Of a DNA stretch of 64,000 nucleotides, positions 27,738-39,315 are shown one piece after another. Positions within the stretch are counted from its first letter, which is position 1. Each line of letters opens with the position of its first letter. The notes under the pieces are model-generated. The model was not told the origin of the DNA and searched no databases. It worked only from the letters and a program-made list of their open reading frames with translations. Position numbers and translations under genes: made by a program. The DNA comes from Haladaptatus halobius. Lineage in GTDB: Archaea; Halobacteriota; Halobacteria; Halobacteriales; Haladaptataceae. The stretch lies in assembly GCF_020618475.1 (NCBI RefSeq), contig NZ_CP085335.1, forward strand, positions 1 through 64,000, given 5' to 3'.

Positions 27738-28899
27738 GGTCGCGGAGGCCCAACACCGTTCTCGCCGCGTTCGCCACCTCGTCGGTCTGCTCGTCGGGGG
27801 CGTACACGCCAAACCGCCACTGGGTTCGCTGGGAGGCTTGGAGTCCTTGGACGAGCGGCGATTTGTCGCCCAACCGCCGGACTTCGCCGTTGACGACGAC
27901 GCGCGTCGAGGATTCCGGCATGCTCGGTTCGCCGGGATTGTCAAGCAGGACGGCTTCCGGCGGCACTCCCGCCGTGGTTGCGATTTCGCGCTCGAACTCG
28001 CGCGCTTCCTCGTGGTTCGCCGCGACGATTTCCGCGGGTACCGCCTCCCACTCGGCCCAGACCGCGCGCTTGAACAGATCTCGCCTGGCGATTCGGTCGG
28101 CCATCTCGGTCGTCGCGTCGCAGTTCCGCAGCGTTGCGAGCAGTTCCGCGTCGGTGAACCGCCGGAACTCCTCGGGGCTGCAGTCGGTCGAGTCGAGCAG
28201 TCGCTCGCTCGTCCGCTCCAGCATCGCCCCTGCGATTCGGGAGACGTGGTGGCGATAGACGGTCGCGTTCATCAGCGCGCGGGCGACGAGCAGGCTCTCG
28301 GCGGTCTGGACGTTGCCCTCCGCGAGCACGAGTTCCCCGTCAACGAATCGGAGCGCCCCGAGCAGGCGGCCGTAATCGACCGTCCCGTAAGGCACGCCGG
28401 TGTGGTGGGCGTCGCGGACGAGGTAGTCCATCCTGTCCACGTCGAGTTCGCCCGCGACGAGTTGGCCGAGTTCGCCGTCGCCCGCGACGAGCGCGGCGAC
28501 CTCGTCGGGGTTCAGGTCGTGGCGTTCGAGCACGTCCGCGAGGTCGCCGTCCGCGAGCAGATCGCCGACTTCGTCGTGGTGTTGCCCCAATCGGCGCTCG
28601 ATGATACCCTCGGTCTGGTGGCCGTAGGGACCGTGGCCCACGTCGTGGAGGAGCGCGGCGGCCTGCACCGCCTTCGCCTGCTGGCTTTCGATATCGAGTC
28701 GGTCGAGCGCCCGCCCGGCGAGGTGGGCGACCCCGACGCTGTGCTCGAATCGCGTGTGGTTCGCGGAGGGGTAGACGAGCCGGACGGTGCTCAACTGCTT
28801 GATGTGTCGGAGTCGCTGGACGGGGCCGGTGTCCAGCAACGCCTCGGCGACCGGCGGGAGTTCCACGTAGTCGTGGACGCTGTCCTTGATGGCCTGCAT
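27727..28899 (-). CDS. HD-domain phosphohydrolase (dNTPase/SAMHD1-like)
   Basis: A 390-residue metal-dependent HD protein. The first His is in NHTRFEHSVGVAHLA (about residue 53), the HD pair in ALLHDVGHGPYGHQ (85-86), and the later Asp in ELDVDRMDYLVRDAHHTG. This arrangement is that of dGTPase-like and related phosphohydrolases. ATG 28899 is chosen because the 17 codons upstream are basic and unlike the family. Substrate not determined. It is convergent with the sugar permease gene. Confidence 0.9.
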   Translation of the reverse strand: MQAIKDSVHDYVELPPVAEALLDTGPVQRLRHIKQLSTVRLVYPSANHTRFEHSVGVAHLAGRALDRLDIESQQAKAVQAAALLHDVGHGPYGHQTEGIIERRLGQHHDEVGDLLADGDLADVLERHDLNPDEVAALVAGDGELGQLVAGELDVDRMDYLVRDAHHTGVPYGTVDYGRLLGALRFVDGELVLAEGNVQTAESLLVARALMNATVYRHHVSRIAGAMLERTSERLLDSTDCSPEEFRRFTDAELLATLRNCDATTEMADRIARRDLFKRAVWAEWEAVPAEIVAANHEEAREFEREIATTAGVPPEAVLLDNPGEPSMPESSTRVVVNGEVRRLGDKSPLVQGLQASQRTQWRFGVYAPDEQTDEVANAARTVLGLRDLTP

Positions 28900-29004
28900 A
28901 GGGTGGTGGCGTCGTTGGGAAGCGGGGTAAAGCGTCCGATTTACCGACACCGAGGTGAAACATCTTCTCCAACTGTATTCCTGACACTCACCGCAACAGA
29001 ACTG

Positions 29005-29010
29005 TTAAAC
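29005..29010 (+). promoter_or_regulatory. TATA-like box of the SPFH gene
   Basis: TTAAAC lies 25-30 bases before ATG 29035, which suggests a leaderless transcript. Confidence 0.5.
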
Positions 29011-29034
29011 GATTGGTGCGTATAGTTTCGATGT

Positions 29035-30168
29035 ATGGTACACCCCTTCTACTACCTCGGTAAACTCTCACGAGGGGTAAACGCAGGGAAGGCCCTCCTC
29101 GCCGCCGCTATCGTCCTGTTCGTTCTCTTCGCCCTCCCGTCGCTGAACCCGGTGACGGTCGCGGGACTCCTTCTGCTCGTCCTCGCGGCGGTCACGGTGA
29201 ACAGCGCGGTGGAGATCGTCGGCCCGTACGAGAAGCGCGCGCTGACGGTGTTCGGTGAGTACCGCGGACTGCTCGGCCCCGGCCTCCACTTCGTCCCGCC
29301 GTTCGTGAGCGCCACCCACCGCTTCGACGTGCGGACGCGAGTGCTCGATGTGCCGCGACAGGAGGCCATCACCGAGGATAACTCGCCCGTCACCGCCGAC
29401 GCCGTGCTCTACGTTCGCGTGATGGACGCGGAGCGCGCGTACCTCGAAGTCGACGACTACGAGAAGGCCGTCAGGTATCTCGGCCAGACGACGCTTCGAG
29501 CGGTCATCGGCGATATGCAACTCGACGACACGCTCAGTCGTCGGGACGAGATCAACGCCCGCCTCCAACAGGAGATCGACGCGCCGACCGACGAGTGGGG
29601 GATCCGCGTCGAGAGCGTCGAGGTGAAGGAAGTGCTCCCCAGCCCGCCCGTGGTGCAGGCGATGGAGCGCCAGACCAGCGCCGAGCGTCACCGCCGTGCG
29701 ATGATCCTCGAAGCGCAGGGTGAACGCCGGAGCGCCATCGAGACGGCGGAAGGTGACAAGCAGTCCAACATCATCCGCGCGCAGGGTGAGAAACAGAGCC
29801 AGATCCTGGAAGCGCAGGGTGACGCGGTCTCGACCGTCCTCCGCGCGAAGTCCGCCGAATCGATGGGCGAGCGCGCCATCGTGGAGCGAGGGTTGGAGTC
29901 ACTGCAACGTATCGGCGCGAGCGACTCGACGACGTTCGTCCTGCCGCAGGAACTTACCTCGCTCTTCGGGCGTTTCGGGAAACATCTCACAGGGAGCGAT
30001 GTTCGCGGCGACGGAGCGACTCTCGAACCGAACGAGTTCGACCCCGAGACGAAGGCACTGCTCGGACTCGACAACATCGAGGAGACGCTCGCGGAGATGG
30101 ATGACGCGGTCGACGTGACCGAAATCGACGACGAGCGCGAACGCGAGTCGGTTGAGAAATCGCGGTGA
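29035..30168 (+). CDS. SPFH/band-7 (stomatin-prohibitin) family protein
   Basis: A 377-residue membrane-associated scaffold. Two hydrophobic helices (ALLAAAIVLFVLFALP and VAGLLLLVLAAVTVN, residues 19-56) precede a band-7 domain (about 60-225: GPYEKRALTVFGEYRGLLGP, LRAVIGDMQLDDTLSRRDEI). A repetitive Ala/Glu/Gln coiled coil follows (ILEAQGERRSAIETAEGDKQ, IIRAQGEKQSQILEAQGD). The coil would drive oligomerisation. Stomatin-type proteins often pair with a NfeD protease; no such gene is adjacent here. Confidence 0.93.
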   Translation: MVHPFYYLGKLSRGVNAGKALLAAAIVLFVLFALPSLNPVTVAGLLLLVLAAVTVNSAVEIVGPYEKRALTVFGEYRGLLGPGLHFVPPFVSATHRFDVRTRVLDVPRQEAITEDNSPVTADAVLYVRVMDAERAYLEVDDYEKAVRYLGQTTLRAVIGDMQLDDTLSRRDEINARLQQEIDAPTDEWGIRVESVEVKEVLPSPPVVQAMERQTSAERHRRAMILEAQGERRSAIETAEGDKQSNIIRAQGEKQSQILEAQGDAVSTVLRAKSAESMGERAIVERGLESLQRIGASDSTTFVLPQELTSLFGRFGKHLTGSDVRGDGATLEPNEFDPETKALLGLDNIEETLAEMDDAVDVTEIDDERERESVEKSR

Positions 30169-30173
30169 GTCGG

Positions 30174-32240
<2,067 letters not shown>

Positions 32241-32441
32241 GGTATCTTCCGTAAGGATTCGAGCTACTTGAGGCGGTCGTTTCCCGGCCCGGTGCACTCC
32301 TATCGACCGGCGACGTATCGGGCGTCTTCCGCGTACGGCCGTCATCGCCGGCACGGACTTCAACTCGACTGGAATCACCCGATGTCGTCCCGTATCTCCA
32401 GCGAACTCGTTCGTAGTGCGTTCTCAGCGCCTAAAACGGCG

Positions 32442-32885
32442 TTATTCGACGGGGAGTTCGACGACACCGATCTGTTGGAGTAGTCCGAGATTATCCGGGA
32501 GGAGCCAGCGTTCGGTGATTCTCCCGTCCTCGATGCGGACGAAGGCCGTTTGCTGCACCTCGATCTTCTTCCTGGTTGCTTCGATTCCCACGAACTCACC
32601 TTCGTGCGTCCCTCGGCTCGTGATTCGCATGGCGACCGTGTCGTTTTCGGCGACGACGTCCTCGACGGTCTGCGAGATGTCGGGAAACGCGGCGAGAAAG
32701 CCTTCGAAGGACTCTCGGATCGCCGCTCGACCCCGTTGGTCTCCGAAGGGAGTGTGCTCGACGGCATCCTCGGCGTACAGTTCGTCGAGCAGGTCGAGGT
32801 CGCCCTCCGCGAAGACGCCCTCTGGGATACGTCGGGCGAGTTTCTCGTTCCGTTCCTGTTGGGGAGTCGTTGATGCGTCCGTCAT
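32442..32885 (-). CDS. SnoaL-like ester cyclase family protein
   Basis: A 147-residue alpha+beta barrel protein of the SnoaL/NTF2-like group. Family landmarks are FAEGDLDLLDELYAEDAVEH, FLAAFPDISQTVEDVVAEND, ITSRGTHEGEFVGIEATRK and EDGRITERWLLPDNLGLLQQ. The domain is known in polyketide cyclases, but most members are of unknown substrate. The gene is divergent from the HTH regulator gene (140-base gap), which suggests the regulator may control it. Confidence 0.88.
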   Translation of the reverse strand: MTDASTTPQQERNEKLARRIPEGVFAEGDLDLLDELYAEDAVEHTPFGDQRGRAAIRESFEGFLAAFPDISQTVEDVVAENDTVAMRITSRGTHEGEFVGIEATRKKIEVQQTAFVRIEDGRITERWLLPDNLGLLQQIGVVELPVE

Positions 32886-32990
32886 GGATATAGTTTCTCT
32901 TCGGTACGAATGTCGGTCTGCGGATTCATTGCAACCACGGGAGGTAGTAGGCGGACGACCGCCGTGAGTTCGAGCGGGAACAAGTTCCCG

Positions 32991-32998
32991 TCTTTAAG
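32991..32998 (+). promoter_or_regulatory. TATA-like box of the HTH regulator gene
   Basis: TCTTTAAG lies about 28-35 bases before the ATG at 33026, in the 140-base divergent region shared with the SnoaL-like gene. Confidence 0.5.
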
Positions 32999-33025
32999 CT
33001 ATTCCGTAGCCGACTCTAGGACGAT

Positions 33026-33661
33026 ATGCCTCGAATCCAGTTGAAACTCGACGGGACGGCGGTGGACGGTTGGATGGCCGATATCTCCACCGAGTTCCCC
33101 GACGCCGAATTCAGGCTGCTGGCGAGCCAACTACGGGACGAGGGCGCGCTCGTGATTCTCGAAGTAAAGACGCCAAAGGGGGATGCGCTCGTTCGCCGAT
33201 TCGAGAGCACGCCCGAAGTGCGCTCGCTCGAGGTTATCCACTCCGATGAACGGACGGTGTTGATTCAGTTCACGACCTCGGCAACGAACTCTTACGATCC
33301 GCTCTTCAGGTCGAAGAACATCTCCATCTATCCCACCATCCTTCGGGACGGATGGTTTTCCGTGACGCTGGCGGCCTCGCACGAACGGCTGTCGAAGTAC
33401 ACGGACGAATTAGCAGCGACCGGCATTCCGTATCGTGTTCTGTCGCTGACCCAATCGTACGATTCGAGCGAGCTTCTCACGGATCGCCAATGGCAAGTCA
33501 TCACCCAGGCAGTCGAGCGCGGCTACTACGATACTCCCCGAGGCTGTACCGTCGCCGAGTTGGCCGAGTCGCTCGACGTCCACAAATCGGCGGCGAGCAG
33601 GTTGCTCCATCGGGCCGAGAGTCGAATCGTCAAGGAGTTCGTCGCGGAGGCGGCGTCGTAG
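33026..33661 (+). CDS. Bat-type HTH-10 transcriptional regulator
   Basis: A 211-residue regulator of the bacterio-opsin-activator C-terminal class. The first 150 residues are a haloarchaeal sensory-like domain without recognisable ligand residues. The C-terminal helix-turn-helix starts LLTDRQWQVITQAVERGYYD (about 150) and continues TPRGCTVAELAESLDVHKSA, the typical HTH-10 recognition region, ending SRLLHRAESRIVKEF. It probably regulates its divergent neighbour. Confidence 0.9.
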   Translation: MPRIQLKLDGTAVDGWMADISTEFPDAEFRLLASQLRDEGALVILEVKTPKGDALVRRFESTPEVRSLEVIHSDERTVLIQFTTSATNSYDPLFRSKNISIYPTILRDGWFSVTLAASHERLSKYTDELAATGIPYRVLSLTQSYDSSELLTDRQWQVITQAVERGYYDTPRGCTVAELAESLDVHKSAASRLLHRAESRIVKEFVAEAAS

Positions 33662-33796
33662 TCGAGACGGAGATTCGGAGCGACGATACGACTCCCCGAC
33701 GGTCGGAACCTCGGTGGAGGAACACCGGTCGATGGTTCGTATTTTGTCCTCGACTTTGCGGCGACCGTCACCTACGAGAACAGTGGGCGACTCGCC

Positions 33797-34927
33797 TCAG
33801 TCGTTCAGCCTCGCCAACACCGAGTCCGGGTCGTACCGCAGCGACAACGACCGCGACCGCCCGCGCCCCTCGACGTTGGTGTAGGTCGCGTCGATGATGC
33901 CGAGTTGATCGAGCTTGTTGATGATCTCCGAGTAGCGCGTGTAGCCCAAATCGGTCTCGTCGTGGAAGGCTTCGTACACGTCGCCCGCCTGCTCGCCGTC
34001 GTTTTCGGCGATGACGCGGACGAGCGCGACTTCGTTGTCGCTCAGCGCGTGGAGGCTGTGGCTGAGGTGAACGAACTTCGATTTCTCGTAGGCGTCCTCC
34101 ACGTCTTGGAGGCTGACGGTTCTGCTGGCGCGCATCTCGGCGTTCAGTCCGGCCCGGCGGAGCAGGTCGATGCCGACCCGGAGGTCGCCGCTCTCGGCGG
34201 TGAGTTCGGCCACGCGGTCGAGCACGTTCGGCCCGATGACGCCCTCGTGAAAGCCGCGCTTGACACGCTCGCCGAGGATATCCACTATCTCGTTGCGGTC
34301 GTACACCGGGAAGTAGGCGTCTTCGGGGCGGAAGACACTCTGGACGCGCGTGTCGAGTTCCTCGATAACGTCGAGATTGAGGTCGGAGGAGACGACGATG
34401 ACGCCGATCTTCGCCCCGCTGTGGGCTTCGTGGGCGCGGAGGAGCGAGTAGAGCGTGTCCGAGGCCTCGCCCTCGTAGAACAGGTAGTTCACGTCGTCCA
34501 GCGCGACCACGAGCACCTCGTCATCCTCGACCAGTTTATCCGTAATCTGGCGGAACAGCTTCTTGAACGAGATACCGCTGGACGGCGGTTCGTACTCGAA
34601 GATGCCCTCGAAGATGCGGGAGAAGATAGCGTAGCGCGTCGAATCGACCTGGCAATTGACGCGCACGGTTCGAACGTCGGTCTGGGCCGAGAGTTCGTCG
34701 AACAACTTCTGCACGGCGGTGGTCTTGCCAGTTCCGGGCGGACCGCGTGCCATGACGTTGAGGGGACGCGACCCGCGAACTGCCGGGCGGAGCGCGTACT
34801 GCAAGCTCTGCATCTGGGACGCGCGGTGTTCGAAGGTCTCCGGCACGTAGTCGATTTCGAAGACGTGCTCCTCGCGGAACACCGACTCGTCCCACGACAA
34901 CATCCCCTCGTCGGGGTCGTCTGCCAT
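33797..34927 (-). CDS. Orc1/Cdc6-type replication initiator
   Basis: A 376-residue AAA+ initiator that binds origin recognition boxes and helps load MCM. Walker A GPPGTGKT is at 62-69, Walker B is VLVVALDDVNYL (about 145), sensor 1 lies in IGVIVVSSDLN, and a C-terminal winged-helix domain starts about 290 (ALSDNEVALVRVIAEND). The short N-terminus fits the dispersed haloarchaeal Orc paralogues. ATG 34927 is chosen because a TATA-like element lies about 25 bases upstream. No origin-recognition-box array is visible beside it, so it may not mark an origin. Confidence 0.92.
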   Translation of the reverse strand: MADDPDEGMLSWDESVFREEHVFEIDYVPETFEHRASQMQSLQYALRPAVRGSRPLNVMARGPPGTGKTTAVQKLFDELSAQTDVRTVRVNCQVDSTRYAIFSRIFEGIFEYEPPSSGISFKKLFRQITDKLVEDDEVLVVALDDVNYLFYEGEASDTLYSLLRAHEAHSGAKIGVIVVSSDLNLDVIEELDTRVQSVFRPEDAYFPVYDRNEIVDILGERVKRGFHEGVIGPNVLDRVAELTAESGDLRVGIDLLRRAGLNAEMRASRTVSLQDVEDAYEKSKFVHLSHSLHALSDNEVALVRVIAENDGEQAGDVYEAFHDETDLGYTRYSEIINKLDQLGIIDATYTNVEGRGRSRSLSLRYDPDSVLARLND

Positions 34928-34949
34928 CACTTTCACCACGCTTCCCGAG

Positions 34950-34957
34950 GTACTTAA
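34950..34957 (-). promoter_or_regulatory. TATA-like box of the orc gene
   Basis: On the minus strand TTAAGTAC lies 23-30 bases before the orc start at 34927, consistent with a leaderless transcript. Confidence 0.45.
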
Positions 34958-35002
34958 TCCTTCGCCAGAGACAATAGCGTCGGCAAAAAGGCGACTGGTA
35001 GG

Positions 35003-35161
35003 TTATCGCTGCTGTATCGCGCCTTGGATATCGTTTCTATCCATCGACATGCCGTGTTTCTCCCGCGCGTGCTCCTGTACCATGTCGATGACTTCGTTCT
35101 CGTCGTTCGCCCGTACCATGAAGTCACAGTCCTGCTGCGTGCATTCGAACTGGTGTGCCAT
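35003..35161 (-). CDS. DUF1059 family small protein
   Basis: A 52-residue protein, MAHQFECTQQDCDFMVRAND followed by ENEVIDMVQEHAREKHGMSM. The C-x5-C pair near the N-terminus and the HARE-KHGM helix (with conserved His residues) are the DUF1059 signature. It is a single zinc-finger-like domain of unknown role, common in haloarchaea. This is the last clearly chromosomal housekeeping-type gene before the accessory block. Confidence 0.88.
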   Translation of the reverse strand: MAHQFECTQQDCDFMVRANDENEVIDMVQEHAREKHGMSMDRNDIQGAIQQR

Positions 35162-35250
35162 GTTATCTCTCCTCCCCTCGCCGGGGTGGAAACGGTGACG
35201 AGACGCGCGTAAGTAATGTTTCCGGCTCCGCGAGCGATACTGCTCCCGCT

Positions 35251-35462
35251 CTATTCGAGCACGTCGTTCACCCGTCCGAGCAGTTCGGGTCGAATCTCCT
35301 CCCACGTGTACCGCTCCTCTATGCGCGCCCGCGCCCGCCGATCGATTCGTTCGCGTTTCGCCCCGTCGTCCAGCAGCTCGACCACTTCCCGCGCGAGTTC
35401 GTCCGGTGTCTCCCGATGCAAAGGTGGTCGTCGTCCTCGGCGTCGATGCCCTGCTGGCCGAG
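35251..35462 (-). pseudogene. 3' fragment of a GT4 glycosyltransferase gene
   Basis: The minus strand encodes a glycosyltransferase C-terminus (RARARIEERYTWEEIRPELL ... VNDVLE, stop at 35251-35253). It is closely similar at DNA level to the end of the intact gene at 48916, including 24 identical bases (TCGAATCTCC ... GTGTACCG). One C is missing from the run at about 35411-35415 relative to the intact copy, shifting the frame. Similarity stops abruptly at about 35462. The fragment is about 70 codons of a roughly 395-codon gene. Confidence 0.85.
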
Positions 35463-35566
35463 TTACTCGTCGTCTGCGGTGGTTGGGCGCTCATTTCCAT
35501 TGGGTTCGATGTTGATGTCATTGGAGATTGTATTCGGGGGTGTGGTTACTCTATGATCTGTATGAA

Positions 35567-36769
35567 TCAGATCAGTTGCTTGCCAGCGTTCGTGAGGTAC
35601 AGCCGATTGCTGACGACACATGGAGTCTGCCAGTAATCGGTCTGTAGATGCGATTCCCGCCAGCGTTCGATACCGTCATCGAGAGCGAATGTGCCAACTA
35701 GCCCGTCGACTGTCCTGTTAACGGGTTCGAGCCAGCTGTGTAGCAGTCGCCGCTCTTAAACTGGTTATCGAAGCGGACACTGTCTCCTGCGCTATCGCGT
35801 GTGTACGTGATGCCAGCATCGTACTCGTCGAGTCGAACCGCCCACCGTTGACGCCTGGTGCAGGTATTGACCCCAGAGTCTCGGATTTGGCCATCCGGAA
35901 CGACGAGCGTTCCGTCCGATACTGCTACGCTATGAACGATCTGGGATTCGACCGAGGTCTACTACTGTACTTTGCTCACCGTCGCATCAAGCGCATAGAC
36001 TGTACTTTCTGCAATGAAGTTCCACGTTTCGTTCTCGAACGTCAGAGCGTGTCCGATTGGCTTGTCTGCGACGAATCGCCAGCACAGACAGACTGCCGTC
36101 TAGTCGACCGCGTAGATGGAGCAATAATTCGTGACGTAGGCGATGTCGTCCGTGACTGTGGGTACCTTCGCTTCAGGGAGAACCGCTCGTCGCGGTTCGC
36201 CCGTGGGATTGATCGAGTACTGCCATACCACGTCGCCCATCGATGGGTCAAGCGCGTTGAAGTATCCAGCACTACAATCCCAATCGAGAGGCTGTTATGC
36301 CGTCACTAAGAGGATATCGTCGTACAGCGTCAGCAGTGGGGTCCCAAGTACGTTTTCGAAGTTGATTTTCCATCGGTGTATATCTATCGTCGCGTCAAGT
36401 GCAGTTACGACGTTCGTCCCGGCAATATACACGCGCATACCGTCCGTTACGGGAGCCTGGTCGAAGTATTGATATCCGTATCTGTGAATCACTGCATGAA
36501 CCCAGAAATGCGAACAGTCCATCGCGGGCGGCGTGCACCGAGAAATCGTAGAATTCGGCCTGTGCACTGACTGGCATTACTCGACCGTCGATCTCCGCGT
36601 GACTATTGTCCAGCAGTTCGTGTCCGGATGTCCCGTTGACCTGATTTCCTGTCATCGAGATCTTGTTCATCGGGTTCGTCCAGATCTCTGGAATATAGGT
36701 CATGGCTGGGTCGGCTACTTTGTCTAATTGTCCAGACTGACTCTGTTTAGACGACGTTTCTCGCCACAC
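35567..36769 (-). pseudogene. Decayed PQQ-type beta-propeller protein gene
   Basis: Blade-like segments recur on the minus strand in shifting frames: YFDQAPVTDGMRVYIAGTNV, then DVVWQYSINPTGEP, PTVTDDIAYVTNYCSIYAVD, WNFIAESTVYALDATV, AVSDGTLVVPDGQIR and finally LVGTFALDDGIERWRESHLQ with DYWQTPCVVSNRLYLTNAGK. The (V/I)YALD-type motif ends each blade, as in BamB-like PQQ-repeat proteins. At least three in-frame stops (one near 36099, a pair near 35962-35967) and several frameshifts disrupt it. The intact gene would be about 390-400 codons, probably an exported protein. Confidence 0.75.
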
Positions 36770-37838
36770 CGAGTTTTACGCTATGAGAGACGTTTTCTGG
36801 TGTTCTTGAATACACGAATCGCTCCGCTTATTTCCACACTCGGCGTTTTCGACCGCAATAGTACGTAATACAGTGGTTTGACTCTATTCGTGGAGTGGTG
36901 TACGATGATGGTACTCCCAAAAGATGGCTTGATGAAATGGCGATAGCCATCATCTCAGAGCGTGTTCCGGCAGTTTACTGCGATGGTTAGAAGCCGAGTA
37001 CCAGCTCACCTGCGTCTCATCTCACCGGTGCTCTCTCTTCACACATCGGCGCAACCATGCGGTTTCCCTTTGTCACGGCATCCAATGGCTTGTCATGGGG
37101 ACTACGCTAAGAGATAATGTGCTTTGATTCACTAACAGAGCCTCGATACACGCCCTCTCCACGCCGTTTCCACACTGGCTTACTGGCGATACCTCCATCC
37201 ACTGGTCGGTTCACACATGCACTCAAATCACCTGTTTAACCCTCTCTTGCGGTGTGAAACTCCAAGTGTGAGGATTCGATGACCCACGTTGCACCCATTA
37301 ATGGGGCGCTCGCCACACGAGACGAACCGATACCGTGTGAAGTTCTCATATCTTCGGACGAAGTTTCCAAGTTCTTCTGAGACTCTCACTGCGGTGTCCT
37401 TTTATGAACTCATAGCGGTGTGGTTTAGAACATCCTCTAATAGAAACAGATGCAGATGAATTTATAGCCAGTACAGAGCGTGAAGCTTCACCCTTGAGGC
37501 CGGGGCATTCACATAGCAAACAGGTGAGCGTCTCGAAAATCGTTCAAACGACCTCCAGTCATTCATGATGACGAGATGAGACACTGGAGATGTCTCGAAC
37601 GACTTGGCGTGGGTTTCGAGCGCAAGCCTCGCTGTTCACGGCACGGAGGTCAACCAAAGGCAGGTCACGATTCGTGGCTCTTATTCCGGGAAGTTTGCCA
37701 TGGAGTGACATAGCTACCAGAAAAGATCCAAATAGAGAACTCCTGTATCGGCTTCAGCACTTCGTTCACGTATCGAAAGTCAGATATTTTTGATCACAGA
37801 TAATATTCCTGTCCGAAACACTGGTATTATCGCACACT
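36770..37838. other. 1.07-kb noncoding stretch with a transposon-end-like hairpin
   Basis: No gene found. AT-richer than the chromosome to its left. At 37480-37515 the sequence GTGAAGCTTCACCCTTGAGGCCGGGGCATTCAC resembles the right end of haloarchaeal IS1341-type (TnpB) elements, with a CCTTGAGG hairpin core, but no tnpB remnant is visible upstream. A short frame at about 36897-36989 (YDDGTPKRWLDEMAIAII) may be another gene fragment. Confidence 0.35.
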
Positions 37839-39315
37839 ATGAACGAGATAATGGCTACTGCCCCCGACGAGACGATCTTCGCGCGTGCGCTTTCTGAATC
37901 ACCGACGTGGGTTGGGACGAACCCAGACGATGCCTCGCCAGTCACCCTCACTGACGATGACCTCCTACAGACCTGTTATATCGAGGGCACCATTCCTGAC
38001 CAACAGACAGCACTCTGTCACCGTCTCTGTGTCCAGTGGGCACACGCAGACCGGGGCTTTTGTTACATCAGTCCTCATTGTGGCCCACCGCTCGATTTGC
38101 TGTATGCACTCCCGACCGCCTTGAGGATGTCGTCTGGATCGATATTTCGCGTCCCGACCTCTGTGCACGCCTCGACGTGCCGGAAGCCGAGCACGTCTGC
38201 GTTAACCCCTTCGACGGGTCCGAGGACGCCATCGATCACACGGCGCTTACACGAGATCCGATCACCGGTCGTATCGCAGACTTGCTGGACGTGTTCAGCG
38301 AACACGAGACGTTCGACTGGAACGTCGCTACTGTCTGGAGTTTGCTCTTGCCCGGCGTTCTCAGCGACGAGCGATCGGTGTATGGAGAAAATGGCATTCT
38401 CTCGTGTTTTGAGGCTGCGGATCTTGAGAAAGATATCGACCCACTACTTGAGCTCATCCCTGGCGTAGATCGCCCGACCGTCCGCACACACCTTCAGCGA
38501 GCGTTCGAACACGACCCACGCGTGTTTCAGACGGCACGGACGTTATTGGGGTTCCAACTGATGGGCTCCAATACTACAATCCTCTCACTCATGACACGAC
38601 GTACTCGTTCGCTGAGGGTGTCACAGAGAACGCGATCATCCTCGTGTCGGGTGACGCTCCCGATGCGGACAACGGCCTTGGTACGGATATCGCTCGGAGT
38701 GCAACCCACCTCCTCACCATGACCATCGTGCGTCGACTCTGGGAAACGCTTCAAACGATGTCCGATTCCAGTGCAGATTCAGACGAAAATCAAACTCACA
38801 AACCAGGAAACGAGGATTCGTACTACTATCCACTTGTTCTTGATGGTATCTCTCATCTGCTGCCAGGTGCCGGCACGCTTTTTCGAGAGGTACTTTCAAA
38901 CTGTTCGCGGACACCGCTCGCTTTTGTAGTGAGTGGGCCGTCCCCGTCGCAGTTTTCCGATACGGTGGCGATTGCCATCCGCGACCATGCTCGGACGATG
39001 ATCACGTTCGAGGAGGACGCAACTGATGCCATCACGCGCTCGCTTCTGTCACCCGGCACTGCTCCGATCGAACGGTCGCTTTCGACCGAACAGGAGAGTG
39101 CGATTGGCGAGGCGCCCGTCTGTTGGGTAGAGACGAATAGGAGTGGGACACTCGTAGGCTACCCACCGCAGTCGTCGAAGGAGCCAGCACTTCCATTTGG
39201 GCCAGTAGCACGCCATCGGCGTGATTCCGAGATCGAAGCCGCACTCACGCGAGGTCTCGAACGGTATGGCGTGGATCTTTCGTGGCCAGATGAGAGTGCG
39301 GATGGCGATAGTTGA
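37839..39315 (+). pseudogene. Frameshifted coupling-protein-like ATPase (TraD/VirD4/HerA-like)
   Basis: Three consecutive frames form one protein. Part 1 (from ATG 37839) has LLQTCYIEGTIPDQQTALCH, sited like a P-loop but without GKT. A shift at about 38105-38112 leads to part 2: LEDVVWIDISRPDLCARLDV, then VCVNPFDG, like the DPSD...NPL region of TraD-type proteins. A second shift at about 38555-38565 leads to part 3: NAIILVSGDAPDADNG, a Walker B-like YYYPLVLDGISHLLPGAG, and FVVSGPSPSQFSD. It ends at 39315 after an acidic tail. The original was about 490 residues. The degenerate P-loop suggests it was already non-catalytic before the frameshifts, or that the gene has drifted. Confidence 0.65.

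Noticed and set aside
33797..35003. A replication origin next to the Orc1/Cdc6 gene
   Set aside because: I see no repeated origin-recognition-box-like inverted elements or long AT-rich unwinding region beside the gene. Many haloarchaeal orc genes are not at active origins.
36770..37838. An intact insertion sequence in the noncoding stretch
   Set aside because: No transposase frame, no paired terminal repeats and no target duplication could be seen; only one end-like hairpin is present.
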